Shown piece by piece: positions 46,927 to 59,767 of a DNA stretch of 64,000 bases; position 1 is the stretch's first letter; the number at the start of each line of letters is the position of its first letter. The DNA is from Chionis minor. Taxonomy: Eukaryota; Chordata; Aves; Charadriiformes; Chionididae. The notes under the pieces are model-generated. The model made no database searches. It was not told where the DNA came from and saw nothing but the letters and a program-made list of their open reading frames with translations. Location of the stretch: positions 646,142 to 710,141 of the forward strand of contig VZSF01003319.1 in assembly GCA_013398295.1 (NCBI GenBank), written 5' to 3'. The position numbers were made by a program, and so were the translations under genes.

Positions 46927-49867
46927 TCCAGGTTCTTCTAGAGTCATCATTTGAAAATCATCTGGACATATACTGTTTCTAATATCTAATTAGTTAATTT
47001 ACCCTAAATCATGGATGTTCACAAATTGTTCATCACTAACCAGAAGGCTTAAAGTGAAACTTCATTTGTCAGTACTGCAGGTTATCCGTGCAGCTGCCAA
47101 CCTTTTTGGGCATCAATATGCTAGCAGGCCATCCCTTCCCCGGCTTTCAATGTTTTCCCTTTCCTACATGCAAGGCAATTTGTCATTTATCAGCTTTCTT
47201 TCAAACTTCCAAGCCTCTCCCCTTACCAAAAGACAGCACTCGGCTACAAATGTTCCTAAGCCACTTAATTTTGAAAAAGCCGGCTGACCTGGCTCTCAAA
47301 GTATCACAATTTTCTCAGAACTTTGGAAATCTTCCTTTTTACCAAAGATTAGTGTTTTCATGCCTCTTCTCTCCAAATACCTTATCGTGCCACATCTCCT
47401 TTCAGAGTTACTCCAGCTTTTTATTCCCCTCCCTCCACACACAAACACACATGTGCATATGTGTATTTATACATATATAGGTTTACTGGGCCTCATCTGA
47501 TGCAGATTTCCTGTAGTGCCTTCAGCCATTTTCTCCCTGACTGGAGGCACACTGGTCTCACTAATATTCCAGTTTACTATTTAAGGACACGTACTAATCT
47601 TGTGTTCTGGTCAAATACAATCAGACCACCTTCAATAACAAAGCACCATGTTTGCATTATATAGCATCATAAAAAGATGGGTTACACAGAAAGATATGAT
47701 TCAATAATTTGTAAAAGATTTACATTTTGGAATAATATTTATGTTTTTCATATTCCCTGCAAATACAAATGCAAGACACGAATCACGGCCTTTAACATAT
47801 CTCCCTGGGTTTTCTGAGACTAGATCAGATGGAACATTTCATCAGAATCCTTGAAATCATGCAAACAACAAACATGAGCATCTGCATTTTAAGTATTAAC
47901 TGCTAAAGCACCATGAAAACCTCAGCACTGGCAGATTTCCTCGGACTCCTCTGCCAAAGGGTGGGCTTCATACTCTTTACCCTGAAAGCATTCCACAATA
48001 GAGAGGAATGTGAAATTTAGCTTTCATAGCTGAGACTCATATCCTGAAAAACCATACAATCATTGAATTTAATCCTGGTAAAGAACACGGTAATTTATAT
48101 GCTACACTATTTACATGTGAATTAAAGAGAATATTCAGTAGTCCAAAATGCAAATAATTATATCCACTCTTCCAAACAGTTATCTTTAAATCCTATTAAT
48201 GTTAGCTCAGCATCTGCAGCAGTGATGTCACCTACAAACATACACACAAACTCTGCATCATGATGTGTTAGTTCCATCCTCTAATGGCCTGTTGCTCCGT
48301 GACTGACCTTTATCATTTAACTTCTTTGGCCACACCTTTATCCAGGCATTTAGAAAAAAACAAGCTATTCCTTAATAAAGAATCCCAGTTGATCACAAAG
48401 TCTAAAATAGGTATGTTAAAGTCATGGCCATCTGTCTACCTTTGTCTACCGCCTAGACTACTCTAAAATTTTCATCAATGTCTACACTGGGCAATGTAGA
48501 ACAAACACAAGGATTCCTGTGTTTGACTTCAGCCAGGCTGGTAAATCTGGAAATGGTATTCACACAGTGCTGTGCCCAAAGCACTCTCTCTGAAAAAATG
48601 CCTGGGAAGATGACAAAAAGAGACAGCCAAATGGTGTGTGCAGTGCCCCTGAGAAAGATCAAGGCTTTAAAAGCACCAATAACCACAGAAGTACGCAGAC
48701 AAAACCTGAACTGTGCACACAAAGAAAGAAGTGGAAGACAATTCATACCTTGGCAGAGTTGCAACTTCAGTTTCTCCCTTTCCGGCCCCCTTCTACCATA
48801 TATCAAGATTTTGTGGGTATTATGTGGTCAAATTAAAAACTGTACAAGCTCTTTAAATAAAATAAAATAGGTGTAAGGACTGAGGATTTTATAACAGCCT
48901 GAGATTCCAGCTTCTAAAATCCCCAGTGCCACTTTGAAAATCTCAACCTAAATGTTTAGCCGAGTTACTATCTGCTTTTCTTTCAAACTGCAAATCCCAG
49001 TTGTCCTCAGAATTTCCTAATGCATAACACGCTTATCCATGAAACATAAGCTGCGGTTAGGATGAAACCTTTGCCCTGTATTCTCTCCACAGATACAAAC
49101 TGTCTGTCAATGTACTATGGTACTGCTACCATTCAGATCACTTTGCATTTAGGAACCCCTGTACTGTAGAATTTAGGCGGCTTCAGAAACCAGCTTTTTA
49201 AAGCATTTTCAGCAAACTCTACTGTAAAAAGCATTGTTGGTGTATTTCAAGTTTTTTAATATGATGTAAAAGAATGTGAGGTAGTTAAAAATACAAAGCG
49301 CTGTGGAAAGGACGCTGGCATTCTAGATAAAAGTACTTAAGATTAATTTAACATGCACAGGATTTCCCAATTAAAACTTTCACATTAGCACTGCATTTTA
49401 AACAGTTAATCTCCTAATGAGACATCCCCAGCAATGAGAAGTGAATTGCAGGACTGAATATGGCCCTGAGGCCTGCATCTGGAAAAGGCTGTACTTTGTA
49501 AATGCCGGATTTATGCCGCTTGTTCAAATTCCGCAAAGAAAGAGCTGCACTGCCACCTACTGTCATGACGTCTTTTCCCACCAGGAGCTGCCACAAAAAG
49601 TGAGAAATCCTCCGTGCCCCCGCACAAAATGTTGAATGCTGTTGACCAAAGCGCACACAAATGAAAATGGTGTAACAATTCCTTAGGCATACAAATTTTA
49701 GATGATTTTTTTTTACTCTGATAGCTGAAAAGGTCGATTGCTTCCTTTTGTCTGTTTTTTCTTCATAATAGAATAAAAGCAAAAGAATGCTGCGCTGAAT
49801 GGTGTGGGAGCCTGTGCAAAAGTCTGGTTTTCCTCTTTCCCTTATTCCCAGATCTCCGCTGTCATAC

Positions 49868-50050
49868 CTTTGAATCCTGGCTGACCCGCAGTCGTCTCAG
49901 CTAATGATACTCCGACTGACTCCTCCAAAAGAGGTACGTTGCGATTGACTTCTTCCCTTCCCTTAGGGGCCAAAGGCATTACCTCTGTGATGTGCCTCCT
50001 CTCCAAGAGCCTAGATGTGAGGGAGTCTTGCACAGCAGCCCAGGGCACCT
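49868..50050 (-). other. Weak candidate coding exon, 183 nt
   Basis: On the minus strand a frame of about 75 codons is open between stops while the other two frames close quickly. It is bounded by an acceptor-like ATCTCCACAG (ending at 50051) and a donor-like AAAG/GTATGA (49868/49867). The 183-nt interval is divisible by three. The peptide includes VPWAAVQDSLTSRLLERRHI and ESVGVSLAETTAGQPGFK. I do not recognise it. It may be a chance frame. Confidence 0.22.
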
Positions 50051-53000
50051 CTGTGGAGATACTAGCTTAACTGAAAACAAAGTTTTACTGAAGTTTCCTC
50101 TCAGGGTCTTTTCTGACAGCTAAATTTGCAAATCAATTAACATATGGAGAAGAGCTACTCACTTTCCTAGCAGACATACTCACTACCAATTGCTCATGAA
50201 ATAAATTTTCATAAGTAGCAGAAAACAAAGGGAATTAGTATTTCAGAACGCAAAGAAAGAAACTTACCTAACAGTGAAATAGGGAAGACAGAACATCAAG
50301 ATAAATTAATGCCAGCTGTGCTTTCTGTAAATTCTAGCCAACTTGAACCATTTATCTAGGATTTAAGAAACAGTAGCAGATAACTGTGTTTCTTCTGCTT
50401 TTACCTTAATTGCATATGCAAACAACATTACAGACATATAGGTGAGAGAATCCCCATCCTCACATTTATAGTTGTTTGGTAACATTAAAGCACAGACCAA
50501 TTTGAGCTGCTGCTCACAGAGTTACACATCATCTGCAAGCACCCTAGGGGGGATAAACATCTCCAATTCAGTGTATGTCAAAGGTGTCTCAGAAGACTGA
50601 AGCTGTGAGCACGTGCTCAAAGAAACACACTCCTTTCCTATGTAACCACCAAAATAAGTCCAAAACAAGCAAGATAGGTTAATTGCATTTTCTAAAGACC
50701 AGCCTTTGGGGTTTTTTTTCTATGGGTGGTTTTGTTTGCTTTTGGTTTTGTTTGGGGTGTTGGTTTTTTTTCCCCCATTTGCAATAGACAGGAGCTCCTG
50801 CAACTACAGAAGTGGTGAGATTCACTTGTTTAATAATTGGGGGAAAAAAATCCAGACATCCTGACACCATCGCTCTTCTCCTCTGCCTTCAGGCCTAGCA
50901 GTACTCCACTTTTCAAGTACAATACAAGATAGCTACTAAATATGTGTGTCTCCATTGTCTATCTTTTCAGATACATAATATGGCCATGGCACCAAAGGGT
51001 TTATGTGTTCGGACCCTAGAAGAGAGCCGTTTCTTTTTAAAAGTATAAATATAGTACAATAATCCTTGAGAAAACATAAATTTCCATACATTTGCACATG
51101 AAAAGTCTCCTCTCACTTTTCATTTATCAAGAGAATAGTTTTGAAGAATTAATTCTGTAAGAAATTCTATTCTATCTGTTGCCCTAAAATAAAAATCTTT
51201 TATTTATCTGTTCATGGTCTTATGTGCTGTAGGGCTTTTACTGCAAATAAATTCACAATTTTTGTCTCCATTACAGAACAGTGGCAACAGAGGTAATAAA
51301 AATTAAACAATTTTTTTGTTCCGTCTTTATAGAAATGCTACCTTTTCTTCCCCCTGGAAATTCTTAAAACATCGTCCTTCCAGCAACAAGCCCACTTGAT
51401 AAATTTTATATGGCATATTATGTATCATTAACAAAAGAAAGTTGTACTTTACCTATTCCTTATATCCACTGTGTTTAAATTCATCTAATGCAGCTGTTTC
51501 CATCAGGAATAGTAGACTTTTAAGCCACGTCTACAAAAGCCCCTCAGGCAATAAAGTGAGTCTAATTAATTATATGTTTTCATCTTGTCTTTACACAAAA
51601 TTATCTGACAAGACAAATACATATCAAGAGAACACTAGAAACATATTTTAGGAAGGCTAATCTGCCCCTCTATATTTTCAGTAGCTGCCGTGTTGGGTTT
51701 CATCCTTAGTTGGCCACACCATCATCACACTTGGCCAAAGTCAGTTGTGAGTTTTACCTATGTTAGCAAAAGCTCTGTCCAGGACACAGCTGAGCAGAAG
51801 TGTAAAAGTTTGATGTTCTATAACAGAGCAAGTATTTAAGCAGTCCTTAATCCAAAAGCATTTTGGCTTGCTACTGTGAGGCAAAAATATTGAATTTCTT
51901 TCTGTGTTTAGTTTCATAGCACTATTTTCTTTTCTCTGCTCTTTTCTATTTCCTCTTCCTCAAACTGATGCTTTTGGTATCTTTCTCTTTACACAAAAAA
52001 CATCCAATGGTATTTGAGCTGAACCTTCAAGCCCGCAATGTTCAGCCATGCCCATAATAGGGAAAATATACTGTCCATTTTTAAAAGAAACTACAGTGAA
52101 TATGAGAATCAATGGAGGGCTGAAAAAAAAAAAATCTATTGGAAAATCATGAAGGTTGTTTTGACAAATGAACAATTTTTAACAAAAAAGTACATATTCC
52201 TTTTTGCTATTATTATTTGTGAAGGACCTATCCTGTAACGCATTCTGGTTTGCAAGTTACAATTTTTAGCACTAGAAAAGCAAAGACAAAGGCCACCACC
52301 TCAGATGCTGTAAACGTTGCGGCTTGATCGCATGTAATAGCACTGTGCTAACAGCAAGCAAGAAAAAGCAAAATCCTGGTGCACTACAATGCAAAACAGG
52401 ACTTCTACTGTTTGCAGAGAACTTGAGAATTCACTTAACGAGCAAGCTTCATTAACATACAGTAGATACGCTGTTATACAGTCTAACAGAATAAACCTCT
52501 GGCTCTCAAGTAGAGATGCAACCTTTCAGAGCCCCAATGCCACTTTCTGACAGAGACGAAGTACTGCCCAGCGTCCCGCTGATGAATGACAGGATGTCCA
52601 AACGATAACATGGCAACTTAACTGAACAAAATAAAGACACAACCCTCTGAATGACAGTGGTTAACCACATACAGAGAAACATCCAGGCTGACAAGAATGC
52701 CACGTTACAAGGCTTTAGTTGTATTTTTTCCCAGCATTTGTTTACTATTAATAACCCAATCCCCGCTACAACAGTGACCACCGCTACCAACTGTTATGAC
52801 TGAGTATGCTCGATAACCAGCAAAGCTCTTGCACGTCTTTGCTCACAAACTGTAGTACTGGTACTCCAAGACAAAAGCTGCAGAAACATCTGCAAGATCT
52901 GCATACATAGTTAGATCTCTGCTCGCTAAGAATTTAAAGTTCTCTTTTCTAAATACTTAGTGACAAGCCCAGGTCATTTAAAGGCGTATCTTCCTGGAAG

Positions 53001-56000
53001 AAGTAGCATAGTCAAAGTATGGAAAGAAATGAAAACTGTTCACCTATTATTCAGCGTGTCTCTCAGTTCCCTTGGAGATTCTGGGTGGTGTAAGGCAGGT
53101 AGGCTTTTACAGATCCTCCAGCTCTGCTCACCTCTAAGGTGACTATCTCCCCTCTAGTTTGGTCCTGTGGATACTAGATGCATTGCAGTTGGATGTCTTA
53201 CTTGGGAGCTGGTATCTGTTCAGGAATTTAATTTTAACGTTCCCTGGCTACTTAGGCTTCAGCTGATTAAATAAATTAAACAGATAGCCTAATGTGTTAG
53301 AAACTAGCAATATATTTAGTACAGAATACTGTCCTTCATTTTCTCCCAGACGATCTTTCTATTTTGATAAGGATCCACAAGGAAAAAAAGAAAAAAGAGA
53401 GTACGTTTTCACCTTAAATTATTAGTTTAAAAATGCAGTTCTGTATTCTGAATTCTTTACAAACAGGCTTCTTTGGTATCTGATCTCTGTGATGGTTAGG
53501 AAAAAAAATAAACATGTTCAAGAGCTGGAAAATATTCCTAATATAAAATCTATTTTCAAAAGGAAGAACACGGCTCAATCCTAGACGTAAAAATAGTTTT
53601 GCTAAAGTGACGTCTTTAAGTAAAGGTGGTTAATCTTAAACCATCACAGTTTAAGGAAAACCACTTTTTTCCCCCCATACTATGCACAGGGAGTTGCAAA
53701 TGTACCAATGAATTGTTCTTGACACTAAAGAGAAAATGATCAGTAAAATGTTCTTCATGTTTTCCAGATGCTGGCAACAATAGTGCAAGGCAATACACTG
53801 TACATATTAACATTAACTTTGTGAATACCTGACAAGTTTGGAGCATACAAGATGGACTCTGCCCTGGAGTTCCTCCAATCACAAAGAAAACCGAAGTTGA
53901 GACACAGAAACAAAAATTCAAACAGAAACCCTGCACCTCAGAGAGACAGGATACTGTTGAGCTGAATAATACCTTTGAAGCGAGACAAAGCTAAATTGTC
54001 ATTACTTATCCAGATACAACAAATTCATACACTGATTATGCCTTCGAAGTACTTGTGCCTGGTTTTCAGCAGTGGTTCTTACACAGTCATCTATGACGCA
54101 CTGCTGCTGAATGAAGTGACCCTCAGAGATCCATCTAATCCTCAACTACACGAAAGAACATGTTAGATTTGAGTTTAATAAATCCTCATTATTGTACATG
54201 GTCAGCAGCCAGACTTTGTTTTAAGATTTACAGCAATACTTATGTATAACAGTTTATTTGTCTCTTACTTGGGTAAGCATTGGTGAAGGGTGTGCTGGTT
54301 AAGACATGGAACACTCATTTGTTTCTGACTGAGTTAAGTAATTTCAGATTTGATATCAAGTGAGCCACTTCATTTCCGAGCTGCTTTCTCCCACAGCTCT
54401 ATGAAGCTGCACGTGACAATTAGGCTGGCATTCTGGTAAGGCTTTGCAATTGATGGCACAGGACTCCATAGCTACAGCAGAATGCTTTCCCAAGCATTTT
54501 CTCCATGAAGGGAAGCTATGACTGTGTTTACTTGCCAGGTGAATTATTAAGCTCCTGGCTGATGTTTCAGTCAAGTGAAGAGGAATTTTAAGAACGATGG
54601 AAACTGAAAGAGCTCTCAGGCTAAAAAAAATATATAAAAGGCTACAGCATTTAAACAAGAAAATGAAGGGAATCATAAGCTCTGACGAGATTTTTCTCAC
54701 CTCTAATCCAAATATTTCAGAACCCACAACACAATGGGGTTAAATATGGTGACAGACCTCTTCCTCATGCTCTAGAAACACGCATGTTAAGGTTATTCCT
54801 CTTTATGAAGCAGCCTAGGACAACCTATCTTTCATCTTACGTGTGTTAGTACAATTCCCTCTACCCTAGGAACCCTGTGTGGGGTACAAGGCACGGGTAC
54901 TTTTTGGAGAAGAAGTGGCCAGGACTGCCAGAGCACCTGAGACTTTAGGCTAAGCTCTTCACGTCTCATTCCTCCACCTTAAAAATGTTCTGTTACTCTT
55001 GAAGGAATAAAGTGAATATCAAGAAAACTTGCCAGAATTTCTTCTGGCACTTTCTTTGACCTTATGGCCAGAAAGACCACAGATATTTTCTGCTGTACCA
55101 TATCTATGAATAAAGGTTAAAGGTGCCAAGCCACATTTACAGCCTACCCAAAACACATACTTTGCAAGAGTTCCAAATGTTGTGTTCTGGCTCTAATACA
55201 CAACAGGAAATTAAAGCAGAAAAAAACCACCAAAAATAAGACAGTGTTAAGAAATGTACTGTCACTTAAAAGAGAAAAAACCTTGAAAGATGCACCTGTC
55301 GTTTTATACTTGGCAATGGCAAACCAAGAGCTCAAGGTGAGGTGCAAAGCCTTATATTGGCAGAAATATCTTCCCTTCAGCCTTTGCATTAAAATGCTCT
55401 CCAAGTTTTACTCAGCTAAACAAAATTGAGACAAAGGTACGTTATTTCAATAGCATCACTCTTCTGAGAAGCTGCTGCAGTGGGCAGAGTGAACTTAAAG
55501 GCTTCTTACGCCAGAGGGCACTGCAGCAGCCAGAGGAATTCAGTGGTGCTGGGGCAGAAAGGAACAAGGTATGTTGGAGAACACATGGACGATCTGCCTC
55601 TAGAGAGCCTTCCTGGTCTGCTGGCAGGAACTCCTGGACCAGGCAGCCAGGCTACCACGTAGCCCTCTGCTGGGGTGAACCCTAACCCACAGCCCACTGA
55701 AGACCCCACAGCCAGGCCCCCTACCCTGGCCCTCGCACCTCACTTCCTTAATTTAACCCATGGTTTTCAGAATCTTCACACATACAAAATTTCTTTTAGT
55801 GTCTGCTTGCTGCTTAGAGGTTACAATTATTTTTATAGGGGTGTGTGTATGTCCAGGTTAGCTGCTACCACAAGCAAGAAAACATACTCAGTGCTGGAAG
55901 AGCAATGGAGGGTTTGTCCTGCAGCAAGGCAAATAGCCAGGCTCTGCTCTAAATAATCCAGGTGTCCATCAAAATATTATATGAACACAGTTTCTAAGTA

Positions 56001-56450
56001 ATCTTATAGTAAAACTGTTAAGCATAATCAAATATAATTCTAATCCCATCAGATCCTCACATAATTCTCTTTAGGATTAGTTTTAGATTTTTAAAAACAT
56101 TAGATTAAACACAGTTAGTGAAAAGGCATTAATTAGCTCAATTTGTTCATTTCATGAAGCTCTACAATGCAGCATTTTGCAAAAATGAGATACAATAAAG
56201 GATGCTGAAAGGCATGAGTTGGTATATTTGAAATATTCCCATTGCTACCAACACACTTTTAACCAAAACTCACTGCAATCCTAAACCAGAAGCAACTATA
56301 GGGAAAGAAAGCTCAGTGACACTTTACCAAAGTCCTCATTTAAATTTTTGTTCTTTTCCCCCTTCCTTCCCTCACACACACTTACTTATTTACCTTCCAA
56401 AAATCACAGAAACAAAAATATCTTACACTATGACAGACAGATTTAAGAAG

Positions 56451-56474
56451 TACTAAGAATTACTAAGAATTACT
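56451..56474 (+). repeat. Small tandem repeat, 10-bp unit
   Basis: TACTAAGAAT twice in a row, followed by a partial third unit (TACT). Confidence 0.7.
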
Positions 56475-57755
56475 TAAGAGAAAATCTGTCCAAATGTGCA
56501 GGTTCAAAAAATTTCAGTAAATCTGGACAGCTGAATCCTGTGATAACCAATGTATTATCTTTATTAATTATTAATATTATATATGGATTTTTTTATTACT
56601 GTGGTATTCCTATATCATATACAGGAATTGGCACTATAACTCTGAGGTCTGCCTGAGGCCTGCTTTGCACCAACAGGGTTTGCCAACAGCAGTGTATCAA
56701 CAAACATTCCTAACAGAGATACAGGATTTTCTACCAAACTAGCTACTTTGCTGCTATGGCTTAAAAAAAGAACCTAATGCTTATAGGTACAGCTATGTCA
56801 GAAAGTAAAATGTGGTTTGTTTGTAACAATGTGCAAGAAAAAGCCAGTAGTGGATAGACAGTTGCAGTGTATATCTACATTAAAGCGGCCTTTGCTGGTT
56901 TAGCCTACGTGGGTCTACAGAATGTAGGGAACTTCACAGGGAATTAGAGGAGAATGGAACTGTGTTTAGGATATGGTAGGAGCACACAGGCTCTTGGTGG
57001 GAAGTAGCTGACAAACTGAATTTGATAGCTTGTCCCACTCATATCCTGATCGTTAGTCTCCTCTCGGAAGGGACAAAATCTTTTCTCACAATACTGTATG
57101 CACATAGCAATACAAGAAAAGAAAAACAATGCTCTGCACCAAACATAATTAATGCACATTTAATATGGAAGTTATTATGTAGTGACAATCAGTTATTAAA
57201 AACACACATTAATTTCTGTCCCTTTTCCACATGCTAATTAAATAACGTCCTTTCAGAATTTGTGTTTCTATTAATGCTTCTCAGTTTGAAAATCAGAACC
57301 ATTCTTGAGAACATGTGAACCTCTGCAATGGTTTTCCAATGGTCATCTCCCAAGAGGAAGGAGATGACGGATGCTAATGCACAGTGCTTTTCTGTTGTCT
57401 CTTGTCTTAACTTATTCACTTGCATGCATTTAAGTGTCCTGAATCATCATGTAGTGGCATTACAATTAGGAAGGACTAAGATTCCACTGAATATAAGCCC
57501 TCATTAATTAGTTTCCTTTTTTATATAATTTCCATGTTAACTTCGCAGAAAGCTCTAAAATATCATAGTGTTATTGGTTTCTATAGAGTTGAGAAAAAAA
57601 ATAATTCATAGAAACACACTATCATTTTTCATGTTCCTTATGGCAGTATTAAAGGTGTACATAGAAACCATTTCTTAATAAAGGATCACAAATTAAACTG
57701 CACTAGCACCACTAAGCAGTAGCAAAAGCATTTGCAAATATGAATTCAGTTATAG

Positions 57756-57771
57756 ATGCATCATGATGCAT
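57756..57771. promoter_or_regulatory. 16-bp perfect palindrome ATGCATCATGATGCAT
   Basis: Perfect dyad symmetry, with ATGCAT half-sites like those bound by POU/octamer factors. It lies in a repeat-poor AT-rich stretch rich in TAATTA-type words. A regulatory role is inference. Confidence 0.25.
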
Positions 57772-59714
57772 TTGTGACTTATTTCAGTCACTTTCCATAA
57801 ACATTCAAATGAACACATTTATCTTCACACAAATATGCATTGAAAAAACCAAAAGTGACGTGAATAATGATATGACCATGCAGCTGCGTGAGTCCTTATG
57901 TTAGATATGTTTGTGTGTATTTTGAAAGCTTTTTGTGCGGTTATGGTTCATCTGATCACCACAGAGAAAAAAACAGTATGTAACTTGCTATCCAACATAT
58001 CATTGAAATTCAGAGAGCCCAAAGATAATTAATTTGTTTTAAATGCAATTGAACACAAAAGAGTAGATTTAAAGTGGTAGTAAAGAGGTACTCTGTTACT
58101 CAAATTCAGTTGCAGTAGAGACTTTAGATAGGCAAACTATAATTTGCAAAGTCAATTTGCATTGTGATCAGGATACAAGAGTAATGCAGCTAATAATCAC
58201 TTCTAACATTTCCTTCAATAATGCCTGACTTTATTTCATCTGCAAGCTTGTCTTTTTATGTCATACTATACACACGTTTCATATATGACCATTCTATTTA
58301 AAATGGCTTAATACATATATTTAACTTATTTTACAGAAGTTACAAACATGTATTAGCTGTTAGCATTCCTATAAAAGGTCTATACTTCTATTTTCAGGTT
58401 AATAAATTTAAAATTAACGAGACATGCATTGCCCATCAAAACTATTTAAAAACGATTCTATGAGTTGCACAGATTAATTAATCCTGTTAAACCTCTCATT
58501 AATAGTGTAGTAAATGTGTACTGTATAATGGATGTATTTAATTTAATTCCATTTTGCCCTGGTTTTTCAAACTAATCTAGTATCACCTAACATGAAGCCA
58601 ACAATATTTTTGTTCAATAATTACTATCAAATGAAAATCAAACAAGATGCAAGCTTAGACCTTCATGTAGCAAAATATGCCAACACACATTTAAGCACAC
58701 TTTTTTTTTCCCTTTTAAAGTCATTATGGATGCTCACATGATTACATCTAAGCAGGCCACCAAGTGATATACTGGATCGGGGCCCAAAGATTTAAAGGAA
58801 AAATCAATCCTTTGAAAGCCACCAAGAAATCCAAGTAGGGAAAGACAGGGCTTTCACATACCAAGATTTAGGAGAACAGTCAAAAATTATTAACTGCAAT
58901 CAATTTGCACACATTGTATGCACCGTATTTAGATCACACAAATTACTTCATATTAGCAAATCGATACTTACATTCGTTGCAAGCTCTAAGACTGATTATC
59001 CCTTGCATCTCTGAAAAGACTATAGAGCATTAATAATTTATATAAAGATAAAGGCCTTCTCTAGGCATTTAGATTGAAATAGATACTTATAAATATACCT
59101 TTGATTAATATAAAAACTAAACTAGAGAGCACTCACTAACATGTTTTGCAAACAGCCGAAGAAAAACTGCAGTATCTTATTAGCAGAATCCTATTCTTTT
59201 ACTGAGCAGTGTGCTGTATGGTACTTTTCCACATAGCAATCCAATCCCATTGTAAACAATGATTACTATAAATAGACTATGTGAGCAGTATTTGTTTATT
59301 TGGAAATAACCACCTGAACTACATAAAATATTTTAAAACAAAAAAAATCTGGGTTTTAGGCAAATACCCAGTTGGAATAAATTGGAAACAATATCTGACA
59401 TAAAAATCCATCTGAATAGGGTGTGTAATATAATGACAAGCTGACTGGAATGAGAGTTGCAAAAGACAGGTTCTAAACTGGGTGCTGTCAGTGAGAATAT
59501 GGCCATTAGTAATAAAATAGGTAGGTGCAAACTTAGTCTGTTTGCTGGCAGAATCGTCCTCAGCTGAAAACTGTGAGATTGTATTACTGGAGAGCTGAGC
59601 TAACAAGCCCACTGAGAGCGAAAGAAAATTCCTGCAAGTTCAAGTCTTTACTTACATAGTTATTCAGCTTTCAGACCAGAACCCTCTCATGTCTCACCTC
59701 CTAAGTGAATTGGT

Positions 59715-59767
59715 TCTCAGTCTTGGGCAAGTCACTTCATCTTTTTGTTTCCCCTCCCATTTTCCAT
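59715..59767 (+). mobile_element. MIR-type SINE relic
   Basis: TCTTGGGCAAGTCACTT (59721-59737) is the MIR core 3' motif, followed by a CATCTTTTTGTTTCCCC stretch and CCATTTTCC, in the order of the MIR sequence after CTTGGGCAAGTCACTTAACC. Only about 50 bases are recognisable. Confidence 0.5.

Larger units (their letters stand above)
46927..59714. other. Non-coding AT-rich DNA with one weak candidate exon
   Basis: A GC-richer patch at about 55480-55740 has short frames on both strands and no signature. At 48453-48870 both strands are open for over 110 codons, which suggests chance. The candidate exon at 49868-50050, the tandem repeat at 56451 and the palindrome at 57756 are listed separately. 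From about 56000 on no repeat is recognised. Confidence 0.5.

Noticed and set aside
48453..48870. Overlapping frames of 117 and 130 codons on opposite strands
   Set aside because: There is no family signature, and the coincidence on both strands suggests chance.
49545..49564. CTCF-like core TGCCACCTACTG
   Set aside because: It matches the CTCF core only in part, and similar words recur by chance (for example near 35290). Without binding data or conservation it is not worth a feature.
52506..52790. 94-codon minus-strand frame with hydrophobic stretches
   Set aside because: It starts at GTG and has no recognisable domain or good splice borders; hydrophobic stretches are common in AT-rich chance frames.
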